Of a stretch of DNA of 64,000 nt, positions 35,015 to 43,361 are shown one piece after another. Under the pieces are notes generated by a model. It ran no database searches, was not told the origin of the DNA, and saw nothing but the letters and a program-made list of their open reading frames with translations. Made by a program: the position numbers and the translations under genes. Source of the DNA: an uncultured Acetatifactor sp. (GTDB lineage Bacteria > Bacillota > Clostridia > Lachnospirales > Lachnospiraceae); NCBI GenBank assembly GCA_910588225.1, contig CAJUQT010000015.1:1-64000 (forward strand), given 5' to 3'. Each line of letters begins with the position of its first letter. Positions within the stretch are counted from its first letter, which is position 1.

Positions 35015-35262
35015 TTAAGTCTCTGCGCGACGGCACTAAAGGGTAAAGTCTCTTCGACGCCCCTACAAGAGAGAAATTCTCATTCGATAGTGCACTCATG
35101 AAAATTCCTCTCGGGCGTCTTTGTGACTTTACCATCCATAATTTCCAGTTCCGCAACCGGCTGTCCGGTACCCCAGAGGACTTACGGCCGCATACTGCGC
35201 GTCCGTAAGTTCTCTGGGGTACCGGACAGCCGGTTGCTGTATTAAGTCGCTGCGCGACGGCA
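35015..35262. repeat. Palindromic intergenic element with flanking direct repeats
   Basis: Two 21-bp direct repeats, TTAAGTC(T/G)CTGCGCGACGGCA, at 35015-35035 and 35242-35262 match at 20 of 21 positions. Between them lie two hairpins. The first pairs GGTAAAGTC..GACGCCC (about 35042-35062) with GGGCGTC..GACTTTACC (about 35113-35133). The second has 35-bp arms 35153-35187 and 35203-35237 with one mismatch and a 15-nt loop. No ORF is present. The size and structure resemble a non-autonomous palindromic repeat (MITE- or REP-like). A related 30-bp fragment is at 55705-55734. Confidence 0.85.
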
Positions 35263-35278
35263 ATCCTTTACTTTCCTC

Positions 35279-36601
35279 TCACATCTCCAAAAGCTTTGCC
35301 ACAGCGGCAAACATGGTTCCTGTGGCGCCGATCTGCAGTCTGCCGTTTTCTCTGCGTGACACTGCCGGTCCAACCATGTCAAAATGCGCCCAGGGCTTTC
35401 CTTTGGTGAATTCCTCCAGGAAGCATGCTGCCACACTGGCTCCCGCCTTCTTGTCCGGCATGTAATTGGCCATATCCGCCGTTTTTGTCCAGAACAGCTG
35501 CCGCTTGTAGCGCTCTCCCAGAGGCAGGCGCCAAACAGACTCTCCGATGCCTGTCGCTGCTTTCTCCACCATCCCGGCCAGTGCCTCTTCATTGCAGAAA
35601 AATCCCGTGGTTTCATCTCCCAAAGCCTCTCTGCAGGAGCAGGTCAGCGTCCCCAGGTCTATCAGACGGTCTCCCCGTTCTGCGGCAAAGAAAAGTCCGT
35701 CTCCCAGCAACAGCCGCCCTTCCGCATCTGTATTATATACCTCCACAGTCCGGCCTGACAGCATGGTAATCACATCTCCCATCCGAAGGCTCCTGTCTCC
35801 CACCGCATTTTCCGCCAGCGGAATCACGCCCTCCAGAGGAAACGCACAGGATATGTCTGCCGCATATTCCAGCAGACACAATACATCGGCCCCGCCGCAC
35901 ATATCATATTTCATACCCTCCATGTCTCCCATGGATTTCAGATGCATCCCGCCGCTGTCAAACATGACGCCCTTTCCCACCAGAGCCGTCACAGGACCTT
36001 TCCCTTTTCCGCCATAACGCAGATGCAGCAGAGCTGCCGGCGTTCCCGAAGCCTGATTCACAGCCAGAATTCCTCCGCAGCCCATTTGTGTCAGCTCCCC
36101 ATCCCGATAAATCTCCAGAGACAGGGAAGGCTTTTCCCGAACCAATTGCTCCGCATAGAGACAGAAGGCGTCCGCCGTCAGGTAATTGGGAGGCAGATCT
36201 CCCAGCATTCTGGCATAATTCCTGCACCGGCCCAGCGCTTCTCCTTTTGCTGCCTCTTCCCCAATCTCTTCCTTCGACACCAGACAGACTGTCACATCCG
36301 GTACCGCTGCCAGTCTGTCCCGCAGTGCATACACATTTCCGCAGCCACACTCCTTCAGGGCTTCTCTTCCGAACCGATATGCCCCCTGCAATAAGCATTC
36401 TGCAATAAATCCTGCCGCTTCCCCTGCCGGGCCGCCATACACCCCTTCCGCAAAGACGTCCACATCAAACTGACAGTCCTCTCTCAGAGCATATCCCTGT
36501 CTGTTTACACTGTCTCTCAGACTTTCCCTGTCCCCCTGCACTCCCTTGAAAGAGAGTACGGAAATGCCCTCCTGCCTTTCCCTTTTATGGACAAATTTCA
36601 T
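35279..36601 (-). CDS. M17 leucyl aminopeptidase-family protein
   Basis: Cytoplasmic dizinc/manganese aminopeptidase that removes N-terminal residues from peptides. At 440 residues it is slightly shorter than classical PepA (about 500). The C-terminal catalytic domain is complete: VGKGVMFDSGGMHLKS (metal-binding Lys and Asp), GMKYDMCGGADVL, and VEYNTDAEGRLLLGD-type (here VYNTDAEGRLLLGD) with Asp and Glu ligands. The N-terminal domain is divergent. GGAG lies before the ATG. It sits among glycoside hydrolase genes, so glycopeptide trimming is possible. The 216 bp upstream holds a hairpin at 36627-36662. Confidence 0.9.
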   Translation of the reverse strand: MKFVHKRERQEGISVLSFKGVQGDRESLRDSVNRQGYALREDCQFDVDVFAEGVYGGPAGEAAGFIAECLLQGAYRFGREALKECGCGNVYALRDRLAAVPDVTVCLVSKEEIGEEAAKGEALGRCRNYARMLGDLPPNYLTADAFCLYAEQLVREKPSLSLEIYRDGELTQMGCGGILAVNQASGTPAALLHLRYGGKGKGPVTALVGKGVMFDSGGMHLKSMGDMEGMKYDMCGGADVLCLLEYAADISCAFPLEGVIPLAENAVGDRSLRMGDVITMLSGRTVEVYNTDAEGRLLLGDGLFFAAERGDRLIDLGTLTCSCREALGDETTGFFCNEEALAGMVEKAATGIGESVWRLPLGERYKRQLFWTKTADMANYMPDKKAGASVAACFLEEFTKGKPWAHFDMVGPAVSRRENGRLQIGATGTMFAAVAKLLEM

Positions 36602-36626
36602 TTTGAATACTCCTTTATTCTGAAAA

Positions 36627-36662
36627 TTCGCAGCAGTTCGGATAACTCCAAATTACTGCGAA
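36627..36662. promoter_or_regulatory. Inverted repeat in the aminopeptidase leader
   Basis: TTCGCAG (36627-36633) pairs with CTGCGAA (36656-36662); with G-U pairs the stem extends to about 11 bp. It lies 25-60 bp upstream of the M17 start, so it could be an operator or leader hairpin. No further element is clear in 36602-36817. Confidence 0.35.
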
Positions 36663-36817
36663 CTTTATTGGTTTTACCTCTTATCTTTTTCTTCCATATC
36701 TATTGCAATAAAATTCGTTTTCCTTTAAAAAGCTTTCGTCTTGCAATTCTCCATTGTCTTACCTTCCATATAAAGCAGAAACGTACGTTGTATGGGGGTA
36801 CTGTAATTCCGCCGCTC

Positions 36818-38182
36818 TCAGCTTTCTCCAAACAATCCGCCGTAAGCCTCTCCGTATTCTGTCAGCAGCTTATCCGCCAGAGAATAGGAATTAATCAAAG
36901 GATGCAGCATCAGCGCTCTGACAGCTTTCTCTCTGGACTGCTCCACAATTGCCTCGGCCGCCAGTCTCTCGTAATGCTTGATATTGCGGATTAAAACCAT
37001 ACAGTCTTCGGGCGGATTTTCCACCTTCACAGGGCAAATCCCGTCCTTCGACACCAGACAGGTCATTTCCACTACATCTCTGTCCCCAAGCTGCGGCAGA
37101 GCGCCATTGTTTTCCACAGACAGCACCAGATATCTTCCGGTCTCCGACTGCATTCCCTCGATGCAGTCCAGCATCACTCCCGCATAGCCGATGCCTTCCG
37201 GTACGGGCAGCTGTCCCCGCTCTTTCATGGGACGTCCTTTTCCCCCGGTCTCCACAGCCATATAGGAATTCTCTCTCTGCTGCATGTAATAGAGGAATGT
37301 CTGCAGCATCTCTTCCGGGTCACTGTCCGCGTCCATGCCCTGCAGTTCCTGGAACATTTTGCGGTTAATCTCCTCAATGTTGCGTCCTCTGGCGCTTCCC
37401 GCTTTCTTTATATTCTCCAGTGCTTTCTCCCGGTGATAATAGTAGTAGAGATACTCATTGGGCAGCAGGCCGGTGAGCCGAAGGACACCCGGCTCAAATC
37501 TCTGGAACTCCTCCACACCCTCCAGAAAAGCGTTATCCTCCAGCAGCTCTCCCAGCATCTCCTTACCGGAAAGCTTCACACTTCGAATCCAGGAGAGATG
37601 ATTCAGCCCGAAGAATTCCACATACAGCTCCTCTTCCGGAACATTCAGATACTTCGCCATCCGGAATTTTGTGCTGCTGGGTGCATCGCAGATACCGATC
37701 ACCCTGTCATATCCTGCATTTTTCAAAGCCTGAGTCACCAGGCCGGAAGGATTGGTAAAGTTAAAAATCCAGGCGTTGGGCGCGTATTTTTTGATCAGCC
37801 CGCAATACTCCAGCAATACGGGAATGGTCCGGGCCGCCATGGAAAATCCGCCTACTCCTGTGGTCTCCTGGCCGATGACACCGCAACGCAGGGCAATCTC
37901 CTCGTCCACCGTCCGGGAATGATCTCCCCCTACCCGCAGTGTGGTCACCACATAGTCCGCCCCCATAACCGCCTCTTTTGCATCTTCTGCGGCATATACC
38001 TTCAGATCCGATTCCCCTCTTCTCACCACATGAGTACAGAGCTTTTCAATTATCTGAAGCTTCTCTCTGTTGATGTCATAGAGCGCCACCTCATCAATGT
38101 GAAGTTTATGACAGCGCTTTAAAAGTCCGTTGATGAAGATGACGGTTCTGACACCGGCTCCTCCTATTACTGCTATTTTCAT
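36818..38182 (-). CDS. GH4 family NAD-dependent glycosidase
   Basis: GH4 enzymes hydrolyse glycosides or 6-phosphoglycosides by an NAD+- and metal-dependent redox mechanism. The 454-residue protein starts KIAVIGGAGVRTVIF (Rossmann loop), then FNFTNPSGLVTQAL, GICDAPSS and FGLNHLSWIRSV with the metal-binding His. Usual GH4 members have Cys-Asn or Cys-His where this has Cys-Asp, so its specificity is uncertain; alpha or beta and 6-phospho or not cannot be decided. AGGAGG precedes the ATG. It follows the PfkB kinase gene by 75 bp. Confidence 0.88.
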   Translation of the reverse strand: MKIAVIGGAGVRTVIFINGLLKRCHKLHIDEVALYDINREKLQIIEKLCTHVVRRGESDLKVYAAEDAKEAVMGADYVVTTLRVGGDHSRTVDEEIALRCGVIGQETTGVGGFSMAARTIPVLLEYCGLIKKYAPNAWIFNFTNPSGLVTQALKNAGYDRVIGICDAPSSTKFRMAKYLNVPEEELYVEFFGLNHLSWIRSVKLSGKEMLGELLEDNAFLEGVEEFQRFEPGVLRLTGLLPNEYLYYYYHREKALENIKKAGSARGRNIEEINRKMFQELQGMDADSDPEEMLQTFLYYMQQRENSYMAVETGGKGRPMKERGQLPVPEGIGYAGVMLDCIEGMQSETGRYLVLSVENNGALPQLGDRDVVEMTCLVSKDGICPVKVENPPEDCMVLIRNIKHYERLAAEAIVEQSREKAVRALMLHPLINSYSLADKLLTEYGEAYGGLFGES

Positions 38183-38199
38183 ATGAATAAATCCTCCTA

Positions 38200-38246
38200 T
38201 TCCAGTTCCGTAACCGCACTCCAGTTACTGTTTCCAGTTCCGTAAC
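38200..38246. repeat. 15-bp direct repeat between the GH4 and PfkB genes
   Basis: TTCCAGTTCCGTAAC occurs at 38200-38214 and 38232-38246, with a partial copy (CTCCAGTTAC) between them. It overlaps the leader of GH4 and could be a regulator-binding array or slippage product. Confidence 0.5.
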
Positions 38247-38257
38247 TACTGATTTTT

Positions 38258-39181
38258 CTATGTCTCTGTAAATGCCCGGAGTTTTTCCAGGGTGGGGAAC
38301 ATAGTGTTGCCGCCCAGTCCGGTGCAGGACAGGGCGCCGCAGCCGTTGCCCAGGCACAGCGCGGTCTCAGGCTCCTCTCCTTTCAGGAATCCGTATACAA
38401 AACCTGCATTAAAGGAATCTCCTGCCCCTGTGGTATCCACCGCAGTCACGGAGAAGCCCTCCCGACTCCAAACTTGTCCGTCCCGGCAGCAAAGCGCCCC
38501 TTTCCTGCCCAGCTTGATCACCGCCATACAGCCTGCGGATGAGAAATCCAACGCCGCTTCCCGGGCAGTTTCTTTTCTGCTGTAATGGAGACTCTCTGTC
38601 TCATTCATCAGCAGCACATCCAGATAGGGAAACAATTCGTAGATTCTCTTACTCCACTCTCCGGTGCTGTCCCAGCCCACATCAAAAGATACAGTGACAT
38701 CTGTCTCTCTGCGCAGCTTTTGCAGAAAAGCAAGGTATGCCTGGTGGTTTACCGATTCCGTATAACCTGTCAGGTGGATATGTCTGGCCCGGGATACCTG
38801 TTCTATGGAAACTTCCCCAATATCAGGCACTTTGCAGTCTCCCCGGAAAGTGAGAAAAGACCGATCTCTGTCATCTGTAAAACTGATGGAAATACCTGTC
38901 TCAGCATTTATCCCTGTCTCCAGAAGCGAAGTGTCCACCCCTGTCTCTTCCATGTATTTCTTCAAATAATTCCCGTACAGATCATCTCCCACACGTCCCA
39001 GGAACACAGGTTTCATTCCCAGGCGGGCCAGTCCCAGAGCAAAAAGCGCGGCTCCTCCTCCCGGCGCTGTCTCCATCACCGGCACTTCCCACTCCTCTCC
39101 CGCCGGCGGCAATCTGTTAACATTTGGCACCAATAAGTCCATATTGATATCTCCGAAAACAAATACATCCCACTTTTTCAT
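38258..39181 (-). CDS. PfkB-family carbohydrate kinase
   Basis: A 307-residue ribokinase-like sugar kinase. It shows the N-terminal PfkB signature GGGAALFALGLARLGMKP with VGDDLYGNYL, and the C-terminal anion hole/catalytic base VDTTGAGDSFNAGFVYGFL. Such kinases phosphorylate ribose, fructose, ketodeoxygluconate or nucleosides; the substrate is unknown. It is the first of the PfkB-GH4-M17 set and lies downstream of the sugar ABC importer, so it may phosphorylate an imported monosaccharide. AAGGA precedes the ATG. The 277 bp between it and the permease gene holds only a weak 60-codon frame. Confidence 0.88.
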   Translation of the reverse strand: MKKWDVFVFGDINMDLLVPNVNRLPPAGEEWEVPVMETAPGGGAALFALGLARLGMKPVFLGRVGDDLYGNYLKKYMEETGVDTSLLETGINAETGISISFTDDRDRSFLTFRGDCKVPDIGEVSIEQVSRARHIHLTGYTESVNHQAYLAFLQKLRRETDVTVSFDVGWDSTGEWSKRIYELFPYLDVLLMNETESLHYSRKETAREAALDFSSAGCMAVIKLGRKGALCCRDGQVWSREGFSVTAVDTTGAGDSFNAGFVYGFLKGEEPETALCLGNGCGALSCTGLGGNTMFPTLEKLRAFTET

Positions 39182-39458
39182 CTGCGCATCCTTTCCTTCC
39201 CTGCCTCAAAATAGCTCCTCAAATTATTCCTTTGAGCTGCAGCTCCTTAAAATGCCTGTACAATCAACATTCCATGTCTCTTATACACAGTGATCACAGC
39301 TCTTTCATATACACAAAACCGTCGCACAAAGTCCAGCCTTCCAAACACATCCGGCTTTTGTGCGGCGGCTAAATGCTCAATGCATTTCCACGCCTTAGAA
39401 TCTGCTGCCGTCAGCTCCGTGAACGGCAATCCAAATATCTTTCCTCTGGGAAAGAAAG

Positions 39459-40382
39459 TTATCCCTTAACTGCTCCAATCATGGCACCCTGTGCAAAATA
39501 CTTCTGTACAAAAGGATATACACAGAGGATAGGAACCGTAGTAATCACTACCGCCGCCATCTTTAGGGAATCCGATGTAACTCGGCCGACACTCTGTGCA
39601 ATGGCCTGAGCCACACTGGTAATCTCCTTCTCACTGGACATGGCTCTGGAAAGCATCTGCTGCATGACAGTCTGTACAGGCCATTTCTTATTATCCGTCA
39701 TATAGAAGGCGCCTGAGAACCAGTCGTTCCAGTGGCCTACCGCCGTATACAGTCCCACCACTGCGATAACAGGCTTACTCAAAGGCATCATGATCTTCGC
39801 GTAGATTTTGAAATACCCGCATCCGTCCAGCTTAGCCGATTCCTCCAAACTGTCTGGAATCCCTTCAAAGAAGGTTCGCATCATCATCAGATATGTCACA
39901 CTGTACAATCCCGGGATGATATACACCAGATAATTGTTGAGCAAATGCAGATTCTTATACTGAATGTAAGTAGGCACCGTACCGCCTCCGAACAGCATGG
40001 TGAACGTAATCAGGAAATTAATCAGCTTACCGCCGGGCAGCAGCTTTTCCTTCAGTGCAAAGGCGGCAAGAGAGATACAGAGCAAGGTACAGGTAGTACC
40101 GACTACCACTCTTCCAACCGTAACTATGTACCCCCGCATAATGCTGCCATCCTTGAACACTTCATTGTAATTGTCCAGTGTCCACTCTCTGGGCCAGAAA
40201 TACACGCCGCCTTTTGCAGCATCCTTGCCGTCGTTAAAAGACAATGCCAGAACATTCAGACAGGGAAGGATAATGAGCAGACAGAAGGCAATCAGAATCA
40301 GATAAATAAAGGCCTGCATTATCCTTTCGTTCAGATTTGTCTTTACTTTTGTTCCTGTTTGCAAATGCCTATTTCTACTCAT
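39459..40382 (-). CDS. Carbohydrate ABC transporter permease (LplC/MalG type)
   Basis: Second membrane subunit of an LplABC-type oligosaccharide importer. The 307-residue protein has six transmembrane helices and the EAA loop SLEESAKLDGCGYFKIYAK that contacts the ATPase. It ends PFVQKYFAQGAMIGAVKG, typical of the CUT1 family. I use the ATG at 40382 with AGGGAGGG upstream; the longer frame adds 13 residues with no family match. No ATPase gene is present, so a shared MsmX-type ATPase is presumably used. Confidence 0.92.
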   Translation of the reverse strand: MSRNRHLQTGTKVKTNLNERIMQAFIYLILIAFCLLIILPCLNVLALSFNDGKDAAKGGVYFWPREWTLDNYNEVFKDGSIMRGYIVTVGRVVVGTTCTLLCISLAAFALKEKLLPGGKLINFLITFTMLFGGGTVPTYIQYKNLHLLNNYLVYIIPGLYSVTYLMMMRTFFEGIPDSLEESAKLDGCGYFKIYAKIMMPLSKPVIAVVGLYTAVGHWNDWFSGAFYMTDNKKWPVQTVMQQMLSRAMSSEKEITSVAQAIAQSVGRVTSDSLKMAAVVITTVPILCVYPFVQKYFAQGAMIGAVKG

Positions 40383-40429
40383 AGCACCCTCCCTGCATAT
40401 TGTTTTCAACTCATGAATCATACTTTTTC

Positions 40430-40461
40430 ATGATACTGCGGGAACAATCCCGCAGTATCAT
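40430..40461. other. Strong hairpin between solute-binding protein and LplC genes
   Basis: A perfect 13-bp inverted repeat, ATGATACTGCGGG / CCCGCAGTATCAT, with a 6-nt loop. There is no U-tract, so it is more likely an mRNA stability hairpin or leaky terminator that raises binding-protein yield over permease yield, as known for other ABC operons. It sits 25 bp after the solute-binding protein stop. Confidence 0.75.
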
Positions 40462-40486
40462 ATCAATGTCATTGTCTCGTAAAATA

Positions 40487-42295
40487 TTAGCGGTAAAAAC
40501 TGATTGCCTTCGGATCTTCCTGATAAATCGCCTTCAGTTTTTCCTTGAACTTGTCTACACCTGCAGACTTCAACTGCGCCCGGAAGCTTTCAATGATGGT
40601 CTTCACTTCAGCGTCATCCTTGGCAAAAATCGCCTGTACCAGAACATCATTAAAGTTGAGCAGATCCAGCTGTGCCTTCACGTCTGCCATATCTTCCGTA
40701 TTCAGATAACTGGTTGCTCCCAGGCCCTCGACCAGCTTATATTCTCTGGGATACTGTGTGGCAAGGTCCACACTTCTCTGGAAAGTAGAGCTTCCCGTTG
40801 CACCCGGTCTTACCTCGCCGAAATTATCGATATTATTCTTATTGGTTGTAATAAACTCGAACAGATAAACTCCGCTTCCGCCGAATGCCGCACCCACTTC
40901 ATTCCACATCCACTTTTCATCACTTGCATTCAGATGCTCCAGCGCCTCGTCTGTCAGCACAGGCTTGCCGTCTACCATATTATAGGTAAGTCCTTCTATG
41001 CCATACTGGGTCAGAAGCTGTCCTTCATAAGTGGAAAGCCAGTCAAAGAAACGGAAGATCTCTTCGGGATTCTCTGCGTCCGCGGAAATTGCCAGACAGC
41101 CGCGTCCGCTCTTGCCGGAAGTAACAGTCTTGTTGTCGCCCTGAAGATCGTTCAGAGGTCCAAGGGGAATCCAGTCTTCCGACTCATAAATAATATCCAC
41201 ATAGTTGTGAACATCGCCTATAATAGCACAGCTATGGCTTCTGTAAAGCTCCTCGGCTCTGGTTTCATCCATGGTAAAGTATTCCTGATGCATCAGACCC
41301 TCGTTCAGAAGCTTACGCACATAATCGATCAGCTCATATACATGGTCAGTCTCCGCTACATGATAAATCTCTCCGTTTTCATCCATGTTGTAGTCGTCAC
41401 TGACACCCCAGATCAGACCACGGAAGTCAAAGTCCATGGCATCCACGGAACCGCCCCAGTATTTGGGTCCCAGAGGAATCACATCATTACCATTGTCATC
41501 CTTGAAGTCGCCCTCTTTGATCTTTACCAGCAGATTGTAGAAATCTTCCGAGGTACGAACAGAGGTAGGATCAATATTCAGCGCATCTATGATAGACTTC
41601 TGAATATAAGGTCCGCCTATGTAAGCTTCTGTGGGATCATAGATCAAGGATCTGTCTACTTCGTCTATACCCAAATGCAGCAGATACACCGCGCCATCAA
41701 AATCCTCACGGAACACAATATTCTTGTAAGTATCATTGGGAAGATATCCATCCTCCATGTACTTGGAATACACCTTTGAATTCGGTATATATTCGGAGAT
41801 ATCTGCAAACAGGCCGTCCTTTGCCGCCTTATACAGAAGCGGGAACTCCGGTCTGGCCGAGTTGTTCAGATAGCAGACAATGGCATCGGGAATCGTGCCT
41901 GCCGCCAGCTGAGCAGCCAGCGTTTTGCTGTTGCTCTCGCCAGGCGTAAACGTAATTTTGAGCTGAATCCCTGTGCGCTCCTTGATCTCCTTGAATACCG
42001 GGTTGTTTACCTGATCATCCGGCAGCGCATTGTAGATATCATCCACATAGGCATGTAAAACGATCTCACGGTCTGCAATCCATTCGTCGGACTGTCCGGC
42101 TTCCCCCTGACTTTCATCTCCTGCCCCTGCCGCATCATCGGATGACGGCTGTGCCGAAGACTCATTCTGTGCGGACTGCTGCGCGTCGCCGGATGTGGTA
42201 TTCCCGTCATCGCTGCCGCAGCCTGTCAGAACAGTTGCCATCATGCTTCCCGCCAGCAAAACGGAAAACATGCGTTTTAATACTTTCTTTTTCAT
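40487..42295 (-). CDS. Sugar ABC transporter solute-binding lipoprotein
   Basis: A 602-residue family 1 extracellular solute-binding protein of the LplA type, which captures oligosaccharides and delivers them to the permeases. The signal peptide ends in a lipobox LTGC (Cys about residue 26), followed by a Ser/Gln/Asp/Glu-rich linker. The mature domain shows the bilobal pattern (EIKERTGIQLKITFTPG, WLSTYEGQLLTQYGIEG). AGGGAGGG precedes the ATG. Its length exceeds typical monosaccharide-binding proteins and suits larger glycans; the ligand is unknown. It lies between lplB- and lplC-type genes in one operon. Confidence 0.93.
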   Translation of the reverse strand: MKKKVLKRMFSVLLAGSMMATVLTGCGSDDGNTTSGDAQQSAQNESSAQPSSDDAAGAGDESQGEAGQSDEWIADREIVLHAYVDDIYNALPDDQVNNPVFKEIKERTGIQLKITFTPGESNSKTLAAQLAAGTIPDAIVCYLNNSARPEFPLLYKAAKDGLFADISEYIPNSKVYSKYMEDGYLPNDTYKNIVFREDFDGAVYLLHLGIDEVDRSLIYDPTEAYIGGPYIQKSIIDALNIDPTSVRTSEDFYNLLVKIKEGDFKDDNGNDVIPLGPKYWGGSVDAMDFDFRGLIWGVSDDYNMDENGEIYHVAETDHVYELIDYVRKLLNEGLMHQEYFTMDETRAEELYRSHSCAIIGDVHNYVDIIYESEDWIPLGPLNDLQGDNKTVTSGKSGRGCLAISADAENPEEIFRFFDWLSTYEGQLLTQYGIEGLTYNMVDGKPVLTDEALEHLNASDEKWMWNEVGAAFGGSGVYLFEFITTNKNNIDNFGEVRPGATGSSTFQRSVDLATQYPREYKLVEGLGATSYLNTEDMADVKAQLDLLNFNDVLVQAIFAKDDAEVKTIIESFRAQLKSAGVDKFKEKLKAIYQEDPKAISFYR

Positions 42296-42349
42296 TTCTT
42301 TCCCTCCTTAATTTTTCCTTCTATATAAATGGCTTTCGCCTGAAGGTTC

Positions 42350-43282
42350 CTACCATAGGCTGACTTCCGTCATCTTCTTGCATATCTTGTTGGCCGTGAT
42401 CACTATTATCAGGCCCACAATACCCTGTATCAGACCGATGGCCGAAGCGTACCCGAACTGTCCGCCCTGCAGACCAACCCGAACCACATACACATCCAAT
42501 GTATCTGCCAGCTCCATGTTGCCCGGCGTACGCAGCAGATAAATCTGTTCAAACCCGGAGGAGAGCAGACCGCCGATGCCCATAATGAACAACAGGCCAA
42601 TGGTGCCTCTGATTCCGGGAAGTGTAATATGCCACATCCGTCCCAGCTTGCCGCAGCCATCCATCTCCGCCGCTTCATACAGTGCGGTGTCCACACCTGC
42701 TATAGCCGCCAGATAGATAATGGAATCCCAGCCGATATTACGCCAGAGATCCATGAGGAACAAAATGGGATAGAAATAACTGGCTTCCATCAGGAAGAAG
42801 GTATCTCCCTTGCCGCCCAGCGCCGCTATCACCTGATTCAACATACCGTTGTTGGGTGCCAGAATTCTCTGAATCATGGTCACGATGATAACCGATGACA
42901 GAAAATGGGGCAGGTATGTGATGGTCTGAGAAATCTTTTTGAACTTCATGTTCCGCACTTCGTTCAGCATCAGCGCAAGAATAATCGCAAAAGGGAACTC
43001 CAGAATACATTTGATCAATCCTACTGTCAGCGTGTTCTTTATCAGCCTGAAGCAATCATAGCTGGTAAAGAAAGTCTTAAAATACCGTAGGCCTACCCAA
43101 TCGCTTCCCCAGATTCCCTTTCTAAAGGAATAGTCCTTGAATGCCAGTACATTTCCCGCGATAGGCACATAGCAGATCAGTATGTAGTAGACAACGCATG
43201 GTATCAACATGACATACAAGGGCCAGAACTTGATAATCCGCTTCCCCACCGGCGCTTTTTGAATCTTTGCCTTACTTTTCAT
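42350..43282 (-). CDS. Carbohydrate ABC transporter permease (LplB type)
   Basis: First gene of the importer operon. The 310-residue protein has six transmembrane helices, an N-terminal FWPLYVMLIPCVVYYILICY, and the EAA loop LYEAAEMDGCGKLGRMWHI. It pairs with the LplC-type subunit encoded 2 kb downstream. AGGGA precedes the ATG. A promoter is visible at 43318-43347. Separate LplB-SBP-LplC order with no ATPase is normal for this subgroup in Firmicutes. Confidence 0.92.
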   Translation of the reverse strand: MKSKAKIQKAPVGKRIIKFWPLYVMLIPCVVYYILICYVPIAGNVLAFKDYSFRKGIWGSDWVGLRYFKTFFTSYDCFRLIKNTLTVGLIKCILEFPFAIILALMLNEVRNMKFKKISQTITYLPHFLSSVIIVTMIQRILAPNNGMLNQVIAALGGKGDTFFLMEASYFYPILFLMDLWRNIGWDSIIYLAAIAGVDTALYEAAEMDGCGKLGRMWHITLPGIRGTIGLLFIMGIGGLLSSGFEQIYLLRTPGNMELADTLDVYVVRVGLQGGQFGYASAIGLIQGIVGLIIVITANKICKKMTEVSLW

Positions 43283-43317
43283 GTGAGTCCCTCCTCTTCC
43301 TTGCTCTCAATGGGCTT

Positions 43318-43347
43318 ATTATATCGAAATACCGTCTTCCGAAACAA
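43318..43347 (-). promoter_or_regulatory. Sigma-A-like promoter of the importer operon
   Basis: On the - strand TTGTTT (43342-43347) and a perfect TATAAT (43318-43323) are spaced 18 bp apart, about 36 bp upstream of the LplB start and just after the phosphatase-family gene. Confidence 0.55.
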
Positions 43348-43361
43348 TGGACTAATTTCTT

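Noticed and set aside
39247..39429. 60-codon - strand frame between PfkB and LplC genes
   Set aside because: It needs a TTG start with a weak ribosome binding site, and the product resembles no family. It could be a remnant but cannot be supported.
40400..41779. 459-codon + strand frame opposite the solute-binding protein
   Set aside because: Shadow of the solute-binding protein gene; no motif or start signal.
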